A stretch of DNA of 64,000 nucleotides from CAZKWG01 sp964615375 (GTDB lineage Bacteria > Myxococcota_A > UBA796 > CAZKWG01): NCBI GenBank assembly GCA_964615375.1, contig CAZTOW010000015.1, positions 62,001 to 126,000 on the forward strand, written 5' to 3'. Every line of letters starts with the position of its first letter. The first letter of the stretch is position 1. The translations under genes and the position numbers were made by a program. Under the pieces are notes generated by a model that had not been told where the DNA came from, did not search any database, and was given only the letters and a program-made list of their open reading frames with translations. Below, in pieces: positions 8,538 through 16,113 of the stretch.

Positions 8538-8662
8538 CGGGCCTCCGTCTCGTAGCTCTGGTCGATGGGGTCGTCGGTGCCCACCGCGAACCAGACCAGG
8601 AGCCCGTTGGCGAAGAGGACGGTGGCGAATCCGAGGGCGAGACCGAGGGTCCAGCGGTTCAT
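8534..8662 (-). CDS. Short CcoH/FixH-like protein
   Basis: A 42-residue product too short for most ORF callers. It has one membrane helix (about residues 5-27) with ANGLLVWFAVG, then a tail ending in SYETEAR. This matches the N-terminal membrane segment of CcoH/FixH, including the Asn-Gly-containing helix and the tyrosine after it, but the periplasmic beta domain of about 100 residues is absent. CcoH helps assemble cbb3 oxidase and interacts with CcoI. It sits one base after ccoG and overlaps ccoI by 4 bp. A similar beta domain is present at the CcoG C-terminus. Confidence 0.7.
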   Translation of the reverse strand: MNRWTLGLALGFATVLFANGLLVWFAVGTDDPIDQSYETEAR

Positions 8663-8663
8663 C

Positions 8664-10022
8664 TCAGGCTCCCGGGCCGCTGGGGCCGCTGCCGCCCATG
8701 GGGTCGGCGGTCTTGAAGGTGGTGTCGATGCGCACCTCGTCCGTGGGGGACTGGATGCGGACGTGGATGGGCACGGTGCGGTCCAGGTCCTGGGGCCGCG
8801 GCACGCGGATCACCAGGGGGACGGTGACGCTCTGCATCTCGTCGAGGTGCAGATCCTCAATCATGACCTCGGCGCCGGGCAGGCCCTCGACCTCGACGTG
8901 GAAGGTGTCGGGCTGGCCGTCCTCGTCGGGCTGATTGTTCATCACCCGCAGGAGGAAGGTGTTGCGCACGCCGCCGTCGGCGTCGACCGTGAACGTGGTG
9001 CCTGGGGCGCGGGCCACCGAGGCGTCGATGGTGGAGTGACCGTTCAGCAGGACCAGGAAGATCGCGCCGATGGTGGTCAGCAGCCCGGCGTAGACGAAGG
9101 TGCGACCGCGCAGGACGCGGCTCTCGCGTCCCTCGGTGCGCGCCTGGGTGGTGTACTGGACCAGGCTGGGGAGCGTCTGGCGCCTGGCCATCACGCTCTC
9201 GCAGGCGTCGATGCAGCGGGCGCAGGCGATGCACTCGAGCTGGTAGCCGTCGCGGATGTCGATGCCCGCCGGGCAGACCACCACGCACTTGTTGCAGTCG
9301 ATGCAGGCCCCGCCGCCCTTGTTCATCCGGGGTTCGCCGCGCTTGTCGTCATAGGCGATGACCAGGCTGTGATCGTCGGTCAGGGCGCCCTGGAAGCGGG
9401 CGTAGGGGCACAGGTAGTTGCAGAGCTGCTCGCGGAACCAGGCGAAGTCCCAGTACAGCGCGCCGGTGAACGCCAGCACGAAGCCGTAGGACACCGGCCC
9501 CGCCTCGCCCGCCCAGAGGGTGCGGGCGGGGACGAACCAGCTCACCAGCGTCATCGAGACGACGAAGGCCAGCAGCAGGAAGGCGCTCCACTTCGCCGCC
9601 TTGCGAAGAGCCTTGTCGAAGGTCAGCGGGCCGTTGTCCCGCGCCCGGCGCTGCCCGCGCTCGCCCTCGATCCAGATCTCGATGCGGCGCACCCACTCCT
9701 CGAGGAAGACCGTCTGCGGGCAGAGGTAACCGCACCACAGGCGGCCGAAGAGCGCGGTGATGAAGAAGAGCGAGAACGCCAGGAAGAGGCCAATCAACAC
9801 CAGGAAGATGGTGTCGGTGGCCCCGAAGATGTGGCCGAACGCGAACAGGCGCCGTGCCGGCAGGTCGATGAGCACGGCGGGGTGCCCGCCGATCAGGATC
9901 CATGGCGTCCCGAACAGGATGGCCTGGAGCAGAACCCCCGACCACCGATGAACTTTCTGCCAGGTCCCCCTCACCGAGGCAGCGTACACGTACTCCCGCT
10001 TGCGAACGACCGATCCCATCAT
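8664..10022 (-). CDS. ccoG: Cbb3 maturation protein CcoG (FixG/RdxA-like)
   Basis: A 452-residue membrane protein with several helices in the first 230 residues, including LWCGYLCPQTVFLEEW. Two 4Fe-4S clusters follow (CIDCNKCVVVCP and CIACARCIDAC), then another membrane segment and a C-terminal Ig-like domain typical of FixG. The family reduces Cu(II) to Cu(I) for delivery to the oxidase. It overlaps ccoP by 4 bp. Confidence 0.95.
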   Translation of the reverse strand: MMGSVVRKREYVYAASVRGTWQKVHRWSGVLLQAILFGTPWILIGGHPAVLIDLPARRLFAFGHIFGATDTIFLVLIGLFLAFSLFFITALFGRLWCGYLCPQTVFLEEWVRRIEIWIEGERGQRRARDNGPLTFDKALRKAAKWSAFLLLAFVVSMTLVSWFVPARTLWAGEAGPVSYGFVLAFTGALYWDFAWFREQLCNYLCPYARFQGALTDDHSLVIAYDDKRGEPRMNKGGGACIDCNKCVVVCPAGIDIRDGYQLECIACARCIDACESVMARRQTLPSLVQYTTQARTEGRESRVLRGRTFVYAGLLTTIGAIFLVLLNGHSTIDASVARAPGTTFTVDADGGVRNTFLLRVMNNQPDEDGQPDTFHVEVEGLPGAEVMIEDLHLDEMQSVTVPLVIRVPRPQDLDRTVPIHVRIQSPTDEVRIDTTFKTADPMGGSGPSGPGA

Positions 10023-10633
10023 CCACCTTCCTTGGGAGTAGAGCCCTCAGGCGCCGTCGGTGTGACAGCTTCCGGGGTCACAGGCTCCGTGGGCGCGGGC
10101 GGCGGCGCGGCGGCGGCGGCCTTCTGCGCGCGGTCGTAGACGAAGGCCGCGACGCGGGCCGTCTTCTGCGGACCCAGCACCTTGCCCCAGGCGGGCATGC
10201 CCTTGGTGCCGACGCCCTCGTTGACCGTCTTGAAGATCGCCTCGGGCGAGCTGCCGTGGATCCAGGTGGCGTCCACCAGGCTCGGGCCGATCCCGCCCTG
10301 AAGCTCCGCGCCGTGGCAGGAGACGCAGGTGGTGGCGAAGATCCCCTGGCCCTCGGCGACGGCGGCGGCGGAGAGGTCCACCCCCTCCACCTTGGGCGGC
10401 GGCCAACGCTCGTTGGCCGCGGCGATCTCCGCGTCGTACTCCGCGGACTGCGAGCGCCCGCCGACGAAGTGGTAGTGGACGCCGTAGACCACGGCCCAGA
10501 CCAGCGTGAAGTAGAAGAGCCCCAGCCACCAGCTCGGCAGCGCGTTGTCGTACTCCTCGATCCCGTCGCACTCGTCGGCGTGGCCGAGGATGACGTCCCG
10601 CGCGCCCTTGTCTTTCATGTTCGTCTGGCTCAC
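10019..10633 (-). CDS. ccoP: Cbb3 oxidase subunit CcoP with a single haem c
   Basis: A 204-residue subunit. The N-terminal CcoP domain carries the DNALPSWWLGLFYFT motif and one membrane helix (about 30-55). It is followed by one cytochrome c domain (CVSCH near residue 102, distal Met in KGMPAWG) and an Ala/Pro-rich tail. Classical CcoP is about 300 residues with two CXXCH motifs; only one is present here, so this is the mono-haem form. It passes electrons to CcoO/CcoN. Four-base overlaps join it to ccoQ and ccoG. Confidence 0.94.
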   Translation of the reverse strand: MSQTNMKDKGARDVILGHADECDGIEEYDNALPSWWLGLFYFTLVWAVVYGVHYHFVGGRSQSAEYDAEIAAANERWPPPKVEGVDLSAAAVAEGQGIFATTCVSCHGAELQGGIGPSLVDATWIHGSSPEAIFKTVNEGVGTKGMPAWGKVLGPQKTARVAAFVYDRAQKAAAAAPPPAPTEPVTPEAVTPTAPEGSTPKEGG

Positions 10634-10827
10634 GCCTCACCTCCGTCAGCAAGAGTGCGGTCGTCGTCCAAAGGCATGCGGCCCATGGCCTGGAAGCGGG
10701 CCTTGTTCGCCGGCCACCAGGCCCAGGCGGCCCACGCGGTGAAGAAGAAGAGGAAGATCGCGGTCATCCCCCCGGCGATCCAGCCGCCGGAGGTGGTGCT
10801 GGCGATCTCGTGCAGCACGGGGTTCAT
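10630..10827 (-). CDS. ccoQ: Cbb3 oxidase small subunit CcoQ
   Basis: A 65-residue protein with a single membrane helix (about 17-40), then the CcoQ-type stretch WPANKARFQ. CcoQ stabilises the cbb3 complex. It is set between ccoO and ccoP with 4-bp overlaps on both sides. Confidence 0.9.
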   Translation of the reverse strand: MNPVLHEIASTTSGGWIAGGMTAIFLFFFTAWAAWAWWPANKARFQAMGRMPLDDDRTLADGGEA

Positions 10828-11528
10828 GGCTTGCTCCCGCTGGCGGCGAGGCTCGCCTGCCCGTCCTTGCCGAGCCGCTGAAGGTAGGCGATCAGGGCGA
10901 TGATCTCCTCATCGGGCTCCGCCTGGATCTTCGCCGTCGCCAGGCTGTCCACGATGGTCTTGCCCTGCGCGGCGATGGAGGCGCCCACGCCGGCCACGTC
11001 GGCGTCGGTGTAGGGCACCCCGAGCGCCTTCATCGTGGAGACCGAGGCCTTCACGTCGTCCACGTCGATCTTCTCGCCGTAGAGCCACGGGTACTCGGGC
11101 ATGATGCTGTCCGGCGAGTAGGTCCGTGGGTTCGCCATGTGCTCGTAGTGCCACGCGTCGGGGTACTTCCCGCCCAGCCGCGCCAGATCGGGCCCGATCC
11201 GGCGAGAGCCCAGCTGGAAGGGTCGGTCATAGACGTACTCCCCGGCGCGCGACCAGGGGCCGTAGCGCAGCGTCTCCGAGCGGAAGGGCCGCACCATCTG
11301 CGAGTGGCAGTTGTAGCAGCCCTCGCGGATGTAGATGTCGCGCCCCGCGAGCTCCAGCGGCGTGTACGGGGTCACCCCCGCGAGCGTCTCGGGGCCCGCG
11401 GCCACCGAGTACATCGGCACGATCTCCACGATGCCGCCGATGCTGATGCCCACCGTGGTCAGCACCGCGAAGAGCGCCGCCTTGTTCTCCAGTACGTTCC
11501 GGTGCCAGTCCTGGCCAAAGATTCCCAT
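10824..11528 (-). CDS. ccoO: Cbb3 oxidase subunit CcoO
   Basis: A 234-residue mono-haem cytochrome c subunit. It has an N-terminal membrane anchor (about 18-40), the haem site EGCYNCHSQMVRPF and the typical GPDLARLGGKYPDAWH and SIMPEYPWL stretches. It carries electrons from CcoP to CcoN. The ATG is preceded by GGAG at a proper distance, 24 bp after ccoN. Confidence 0.96.
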   Translation of the reverse strand: MGIFGQDWHRNVLENKAALFAVLTTVGISIGGIVEIVPMYSVAAGPETLAGVTPYTPLELAGRDIYIREGCYNCHSQMVRPFRSETLRYGPWSRAGEYVYDRPFQLGSRRIGPDLARLGGKYPDAWHYEHMANPRTYSPDSIMPEYPWLYGEKIDVDDVKASVSTMKALGVPYTDADVAGVGASIAAQGKTIVDSLATAKIQAEPDEEIIALIAYLQRLGKDGQASLAASGSKP

Positions 11529-11552
11529 GGTCTGCTCCGACTTCCTGGAGGG

Positions 11553-12998
11553 TTACTTCGCGCTCGGGGCGTAGGCCCCGCGCGCGGCGGGGGCGCCGGT
11601 GATGGTCTTGAGCAGGTTGATCCCCATGAGCACCATGCCCGCGAGGAACATCGTGCCGCCGACCAGGCGGATCCAGTAGAAGGGGATGAGCCGCGTGACC
11701 GTGTCGGTGAAGTTGCTGTAGACCAGCTGCCCGTCCTCACCCACCGCGCGCCACATGAGGCCCTGGGTGATGCCCGCGGTCCACATGGAGACGACGTAGA
11801 GGACGATGCCGATGGTCGCGAGCCAGAAGTGCGTGCTCGCCCAGCTCTCGCTGTAGAGCGGGCGCTTCCACAGCCGGGGAGCCAGCCAGTAGAAGGTCGC
11901 GATGACCGCCATTCCCACCCAGCCGAGCGCGCCGCTGTGGACGTGGCCGATGGTCCAGTCGGTGTAGTGCGACAGCGAGTTGACCGCGCGGATGGACATC
12001 ATCGGCCCCTCGAAGGTGGACATTCCGTAGAAGGTCACGGCCACCACGAAGAACTTCAGCACCGCGTCCGTGCGCAGCCGGTCCCAGGCCCCGCGCAGCG
12101 TCAGCATCCCGTTGAGCATCCCGCCCCAGGACGGCGCGATGAGCGCCACCGAGAACACCATGCCCAGCGTCTGCGCCCAGTCGGGGAGCGCCGAGTACAG
12201 GAGGTGGTGGGGCCCCGCCCAGATGTAGAGGAAGACCAGCGACCAGAAGTGGACGATGGAGAGCCGGTAGCTGTAGACCGGCTGGTTCGCCGCCTTCGGC
12301 AGGAAGTAGTACATCAGCCCGAGCATCGGCGTCGTCAGCAGGAAGCCCACCGCGTTGTGGGCGTACCACCACTGCACCAGCGCGTCCGTCATGCCCGCGA
12401 AGACCGGGTAGGAGCGGGTCAGCGTGGCCGGCAGCGACAGGTTGTTCGTGATGTGCAGCACGGCGATGGTGATGACCATCGACATGTAGAACCACAGCGC
12501 CACGTAGAGGTGCTTGACCTTGCGGATGGCGAGCGTCCCGAAGAAGTTGATCGCGAAGATCACCCAGACCACCGCGATGGCGATGTCGATGGGCCAGATC
12601 AGCTCGGCGTACTCCTTGGCCTGCGTCATCCCCAGCGGGAGCGTGATCGCGGCGGAGACGATGATCGCCTGCCAGCCCCAGAAGTGCAGGGCCGAGAGCG
12701 TGTCGTTGAACATGCGCGTCTTCAGCAGGCGCTGCATGGAGTAATAGATGCCGGTGAACAGGGCGTTTCCGGTGAACGCGAAGATCACGGCGTTGGTGTG
12801 GAGGGGGCGCAGGCGCCCGAAGCTGAGGAAGGACACGCCCATGTTCGCCGGCCACCAGGCCAGCTGGAGCGCGATGATCACACCCACGAGCATGCCGACG
12901 ATGCCCCAGATGACCGTCGCGACGAAGAACTTCTTCACGATCGCATCGTCATAGGGCTCAGTCGCGGCCGGCTCGACCGCTTTGAGTTCAGGGTTCAC
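11553..12998 (-). CDS. ccoN: Cbb3 oxidase catalytic subunit CcoN
   Basis: The catalytic haem-copper subunit, 481 residues with about 12 membrane helices. Conserved elements include RPLHTNAVIFAFTGNALF (low-spin haem ligand), AHNAVGFLLTTP, IWAGPHHLLYSALPDW (CuB histidines) and VHSGALGWVGM. The frame stays open upstream to 13928, but sequence before VNPELKAVEP is not CcoN-like, so I place the start at the GTG at 12998, which has GAGG upstream. It reduces O2 at low oxygen and heads the operon. Confidence 0.95.
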   Translation of the reverse strand: MNPELKAVEPAATEPYDDAIVKKFFVATVIWGIVGMLVGVIIALQLAWWPANMGVSFLSFGRLRPLHTNAVIFAFTGNALFTGIYYSMQRLLKTRMFNDTLSALHFWGWQAIIVSAAITLPLGMTQAKEYAELIWPIDIAIAVVWVIFAINFFGTLAIRKVKHLYVALWFYMSMVITIAVLHITNNLSLPATLTRSYPVFAGMTDALVQWWYAHNAVGFLLTTPMLGLMYYFLPKAANQPVYSYRLSIVHFWSLVFLYIWAGPHHLLYSALPDWAQTLGMVFSVALIAPSWGGMLNGMLTLRGAWDRLRTDAVLKFFVVAVTFYGMSTFEGPMMSIRAVNSLSHYTDWTIGHVHSGALGWVGMAVIATFYWLAPRLWKRPLYSESWASTHFWLATIGIVLYVVSMWTAGITQGLMWRAVGEDGQLVYSNFTDTVTRLIPFYWIRLVGGTMFLAGMVLMGINLLKTITGAPAARGAYAPSAK

Positions 12999-13283
12999 GG
13001 AGACCTCGCCGATTCCGGGTGACGTAGTGGGGCTCGCCCGCCCCGCGATGCGCCAGCATGCAAGATTCCTGCCATGGCCTGGAAGGCCGAGGATCGCCTG
13101 GCCCGGCGGCGGTGGGGAGAGCGGATGGGTGTTTTCGCACAGCCTCGTCTGCGCGGGATGACACGGTCCCACCCTCGCGGCGCTGGCGGATCGGCGATCT
13201 GTTCGCGGCGGAGGCGCGCACGGTTCTTGCAGGACTGATTCGCCCTGGTTCTCGATCCTCTCCTCGGACCCCTGGAGCCCCTG
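12999..13283. other. Divergent intergenic region ccoN / safE-like
   Basis: This 285-bp gap must contain promoters for the leftward cco operon and the rightward safE-cbs pair. I looked for an FNR/ANR-type TTGAT-N4-ATCAA box, as expected for cbb3 genes, and found no convincing copy. A GGCCTGGAAGGCC partial palindrome lies near 13076-13088. No gene is visible here. Confidence 0.5.
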
Positions 13284-13934
13284 ATGACCCCGAGCCTGCT
13301 CGTCGGCGCGCTGATGGCTGGTCTGATCGGCTCTCCGCACTGCGTCGCCATGTGCGGGCCGCTGGCGGGCGGCGGGCTGGCGGGCGCGTCCAGCCGGGCA
13401 GAGCTCGCCGCCTGGCACGGAGGGCGACTGCTCACCTACGCGACCCTGGGCGCGCTGGCGGGCGCGCTGGGGCAGCGGCTCCCCGGGCCCGCCTGGGTGC
13501 CTCTGGCGATCTCGGGCGCCTTCCTGCTCTTCTTCGCGCTGCGCCTCGGCGGCTGGCTGCCGGCCCTCCCCGGCGGGGACGGGCACCGGCTGGCCGGGCT
13601 CGCCGCGCGCGCGCTCCGCGTCGGCGGGCTCCCTGGGCGCTTCGCGTTCGGGCTGGTCACCGGGCTCCTGCCCTGCGGGCTGGTCTACGCCGCGCTGTCC
13701 ATGCCGATGGCGGGGGGGGACGCCCTCTGGGGCGCGCTCTCCATGGTCCTCTTCGGGCTGGGTACGGTCCCGGCCCTGGCCGTCGCCACCCTCACGCTGC
13801 GCCGGCTCGCCAGCCGCTCGCTGGGTGTGCGGCGCGCGATGGCGGTCGTCGTCCTGCTCTGCGGGGTCGGCGCGCTGTGGTGGCGCGCGCCGGCCGAGGC
13901 CAGCGGCCCTCCCCCCTGCCACGCTCAACCCTAG
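13284..13934 (+). CDS. SafE/DsbD-like six-helix membrane protein
   Basis: A 216-residue membrane protein with the GSPHCVAMCGPL motif in its first helix and TGLLPCGLVYAAL in the second half, the two Cys-Pro elements of the sulfite-exporter-SafE/DsbD_2 family. Members found beside cbb3 genes are thought to move copper or reducing equivalents during oxidase assembly; the exact role here is inferred from location. The ATG follows GGAG. The tail ends in a short Cys/His segment (PPCHAQP). Confidence 0.88.
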   Translation: MTPSLLVGALMAGLIGSPHCVAMCGPLAGGGLAGASSRAELAAWHGGRLLTYATLGALAGALGQRLPGPAWVPLAISGAFLLFFALRLGGWLPALPGGDGHRLAGLAARALRVGGLPGRFAFGLVTGLLPCGLVYAALSMPMAGGDALWGALSMVLFGLGTVPALAVATLTLRRLASRSLGVRRAMAVVVLLCGVGALWWRAPAEASGPPPCHAQP

Positions 13935-13948
13935 GTCCGGAGCCCCCC

Positions 13949-14365
13949 ATGCTCGTCCAGAAGCTGATGACCCAGAACCCCATCGTCGTGGCGCCCACGG
14001 ACACCCTGGCCGACGCCTTCGGCGTCATGCTGCGCAACGACATCCACGAGCTCCCGGTCATGGAGGGCGAGCGGATGGTCGGCATCGTCACCCGCCGGGA
14101 CATCCAGGTGGCGCTCGGGCCGGGCGCGCTGGATCTCGACCCCGAGGCTCTCAGCTCGGACGCGCTCGAGGACCTGGTCGAGGACGTCATGACCCGCGAC
14201 GTGGAGACCATCACCCCCCAGGAGACCGTCGCCAACGCCTGCCGCATGCTGGTGAGCCTGCGGGTCGGCGCCCTGCCGGTGGTGGACGCCCACGGCAAGC
14301 TCCGCGGGATCCTGAGCGTGACCGACGTGCTCTCCGCGGCGGCGGAGAAGTTCGAGGGGCGCTGA
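13949..14365 (+). CDS. CBS-domain pair protein
   Basis: A 138-residue protein made of two CBS domains (about 1-60 and 75-135), with MTQNPIVVAP and MTRDVETITPQ opening each and GIVTRRDI and GILSVTDVL closing them. CBS pairs bind adenine nucleotides and act as energy sensors. It lies 14 bp after the SafE-like gene, so the two are probably co-transcribed. The ATG chosen has GGAG upstream; the longer open frame before it is shadow coding. Confidence 0.9.
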   Translation: MLVQKLMTQNPIVVAPTDTLADAFGVMLRNDIHELPVMEGERMVGIVTRRDIQVALGPGALDLDPEALSSDALEDLVEDVMTRDVETITPQETVANACRMLVSLRVGALPVVDAHGKLRGILSVTDVLSAAAEKFEGR

Positions 14366-14371
14366 GGGTCA

Positions 14372-14394
14372 GGGCGCACCCAGCGGGTGTGCCC
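14372..14394. terminator. Hairpin between convergent genes
   Basis: GGGCGCACCC and GGGTGTGCCC form a 10-bp stem (one G-U pair) with a 3-base loop, placed exactly between the 3' ends of the CBS gene and the propeller gene. There is no clear T-run, so it may serve as a weak bidirectional terminator. Confidence 0.6.
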
Positions 14395-14400
14395 CCTCGG

Positions 14401-16029
14401 TCAAGGCCCCCAGGGGGCCCAGTCGAAGGGGGTCCAGCCCGCATAGGGCCCGTGCGTCGCCAGGTGCGCGCGGTGACCCTGCGGGTCGAGCCGCCAGAGC
14501 GCCGCCTGGCCGTCCTGGTGACGCATCAGGAGGCGATCTTCGGTGAGGCTCGCGGCGGTCCATCCACCGAGATCACGGACCTCGATGCTCTGGAACTTCT
14601 GGAGGTCGTCGCCGAAGCGCCAGACCTGGAGGTTCCCGTTCCCCCACTGCAGGACGACCTTGTCGCCGGCGTGCAGGAAGGCCCTCCAGCCCCCACCGGG
14701 GTTGAACTCCTGCCAGCCCGTCTGATCGAATTCCGGCCCGAGGCTCCAGAGGGAGAGACGACCGTCACCGTGGCGCCAGAGCAGTCGCTTGGAGGAGTAG
14801 CTGACGGGTCTCCAGCCGTCCACGCTCAGCTCGGCCCACGCCACCTGCTCGCCGTCCGCGTCCAGGACCCACCGGGAGACGCGACCGTCCTCGTGGGTCC
14901 AGAGCAGATGGTCCCCGTCCAGCCGTAGGGCCGTCCAGCCGGGGATGGGCCCGTGCTCCTTGTAGCTGTGTTGCGTGCCGTCCTCGTTGATTCGCCACAG
15001 GCTGATCGCCCCGTTCGGATGCCGCCAGAGCAGCCGGCCCTTGGAGAAGTTGACCGGCTCCCATCCAGGGAAGGGCCCGTGCTCGACGTAGCGGACGTGC
15101 TCCCCCAGCGCGTTGACGCGCCACAGCGAGACCCGCCCGTCGGTGTGCTTCCAGAGGAGCGCGGCGCTCCCGGCGTCCGGGGCGTCCAGGTTCGTGACGC
15201 GCCCCGTCATGGCGTAGCCGCCGTCCTCGGATCCCGTCTCGGGGCCCCAGAGCCGCGCGAAGAAGCGGGGGCTGGAGCTGGTCAGCTCCGCCTCCGTGAA
15301 CATGATCAAGGCGAGCCCGATGGCGTCGTCGATATCGATGGGCTCCACGTACCAATCGACATCGTTGAAGGCGGCGACGGCCTTGGAGAACGCGTTCGCT
15401 TCGTCGGTCTTTTGCTCCTCCAGAGGATCACCAGCGGCGGTTGACCCCAGAGCGCGCGCAATATCGGCGACTGGGAAGGACTCCGAGGAGGTGGCGCCAA
15501 CATAGGCGAGCACGCTGGCCTTGGCCTTGTCCAGGATCGCGTTGAGTGAATCCCTGACGAACTTCTCCCTGTACATCCCGTCCATCTGCGAATTGAGCGG
15601 AGCGTCGTCCTCCTCCAAGAGCAGGAAGATGGCGCCTACCGCACGTTGTTCCGGCAACAGAGCGACCATCCCCCCTTCGGGGGTGGTGATCCACTGGCCA
15701 ACATCGGCCGGGATACGTCGGTGGTCCCCGGCGTCCATCTCGCCCCTCAGGTTCCCGTGCTGGCCTCCGGGCGCGTGCGCCCATCCGACGCCCAGCTGCT
15801 CGTCTCGCATCGCCGTGAAGTGCTCCGCGCCGCGGCTCTCCAGGACGCGCTGCGCCAGGAGCTGGAACCCACCGAGCGGCGCGCCCTCCTGAAGCAGCTC
15901 CACGAGCACGAGCTCCAGGACCGCCTCGTCGATCCTGAAGTAGAGAGGCCAGACATATGGAGCCGCAACACCAGCGCCATCGCCTTCGTCCAGGCACGTG
16001 AGCTCGTCGAATCGAATCTCGATACGCAT
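14401..16029 (-). CDS. Protein with C-terminal six-repeat propeller (tectonin-like)
   Basis: A 542-residue protein starting at an ATG behind GGGGGGAAC. The N-terminal 280 residues open with RIEIRFDELTCLDEGDG and form an unrecognised domain. Residues about 285-542 hold six repeats of about 42 residues with the core LLWRH.DGR.SLW and a closing GPxPGW. The pattern resembles tectonin or tachylectin beta-propellers, which bind glycans or membranes, but I cannot assign the fold with certainty. No signal peptide is seen. The gene is less GC-rich between 15350 and 15750 than its neighbours. It may be a lectin-like or contractile-system-associated effector; this is speculative. Confidence 0.75.
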   Translation of the reverse strand: MRIEIRFDELTCLDEGDGAGVAAPYVWPLYFRIDEAVLELVLVELLQEGAPLGGFQLLAQRVLESRGAEHFTAMRDEQLGVGWAHAPGGQHGNLRGEMDAGDHRRIPADVGQWITTPEGGMVALLPEQRAVGAIFLLLEEDDAPLNSQMDGMYREKFVRDSLNAILDKAKASVLAYVGATSSESFPVADIARALGSTAAGDPLEEQKTDEANAFSKAVAAFNDVDWYVEPIDIDDAIGLALIMFTEAELTSSSPRFFARLWGPETGSEDGGYAMTGRVTNLDAPDAGSAALLWKHTDGRVSLWRVNALGEHVRYVEHGPFPGWEPVNFSKGRLLWRHPNGAISLWRINEDGTQHSYKEHGPIPGWTALRLDGDHLLWTHEDGRVSRWVLDADGEQVAWAELSVDGWRPVSYSSKRLLWRHGDGRLSLWSLGPEFDQTGWQEFNPGGGWRAFLHAGDKVVLQWGNGNLQVWRFGDDLQKFQSIEVRDLGGWTAASLTEDRLLMRHQDGQAALWRLDPQGHRAHLATHGPYAGWTPFDWAPWGP

Positions 16030-16113
16030 GTTCCCCCCACTCTCCGATGGTCCCGTGGAATCACGGTACGTCCCTCTATTCAGTGGGCTGGTGGTCTGTC
16101 GCGTTACCTTCTG

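Noticed and set aside
12999..13283. FNR/ANR operator upstream of ccoN
   Set aside because: No TTGAT-N4-ATCAA-like site was found by eye; regulation remains open.
12999..13928. Upstream extension of the ccoN frame
   Set aside because: Residues before VNPELK are not CcoN-like and much of this stretch overlaps the plus-strand SafE-like gene.
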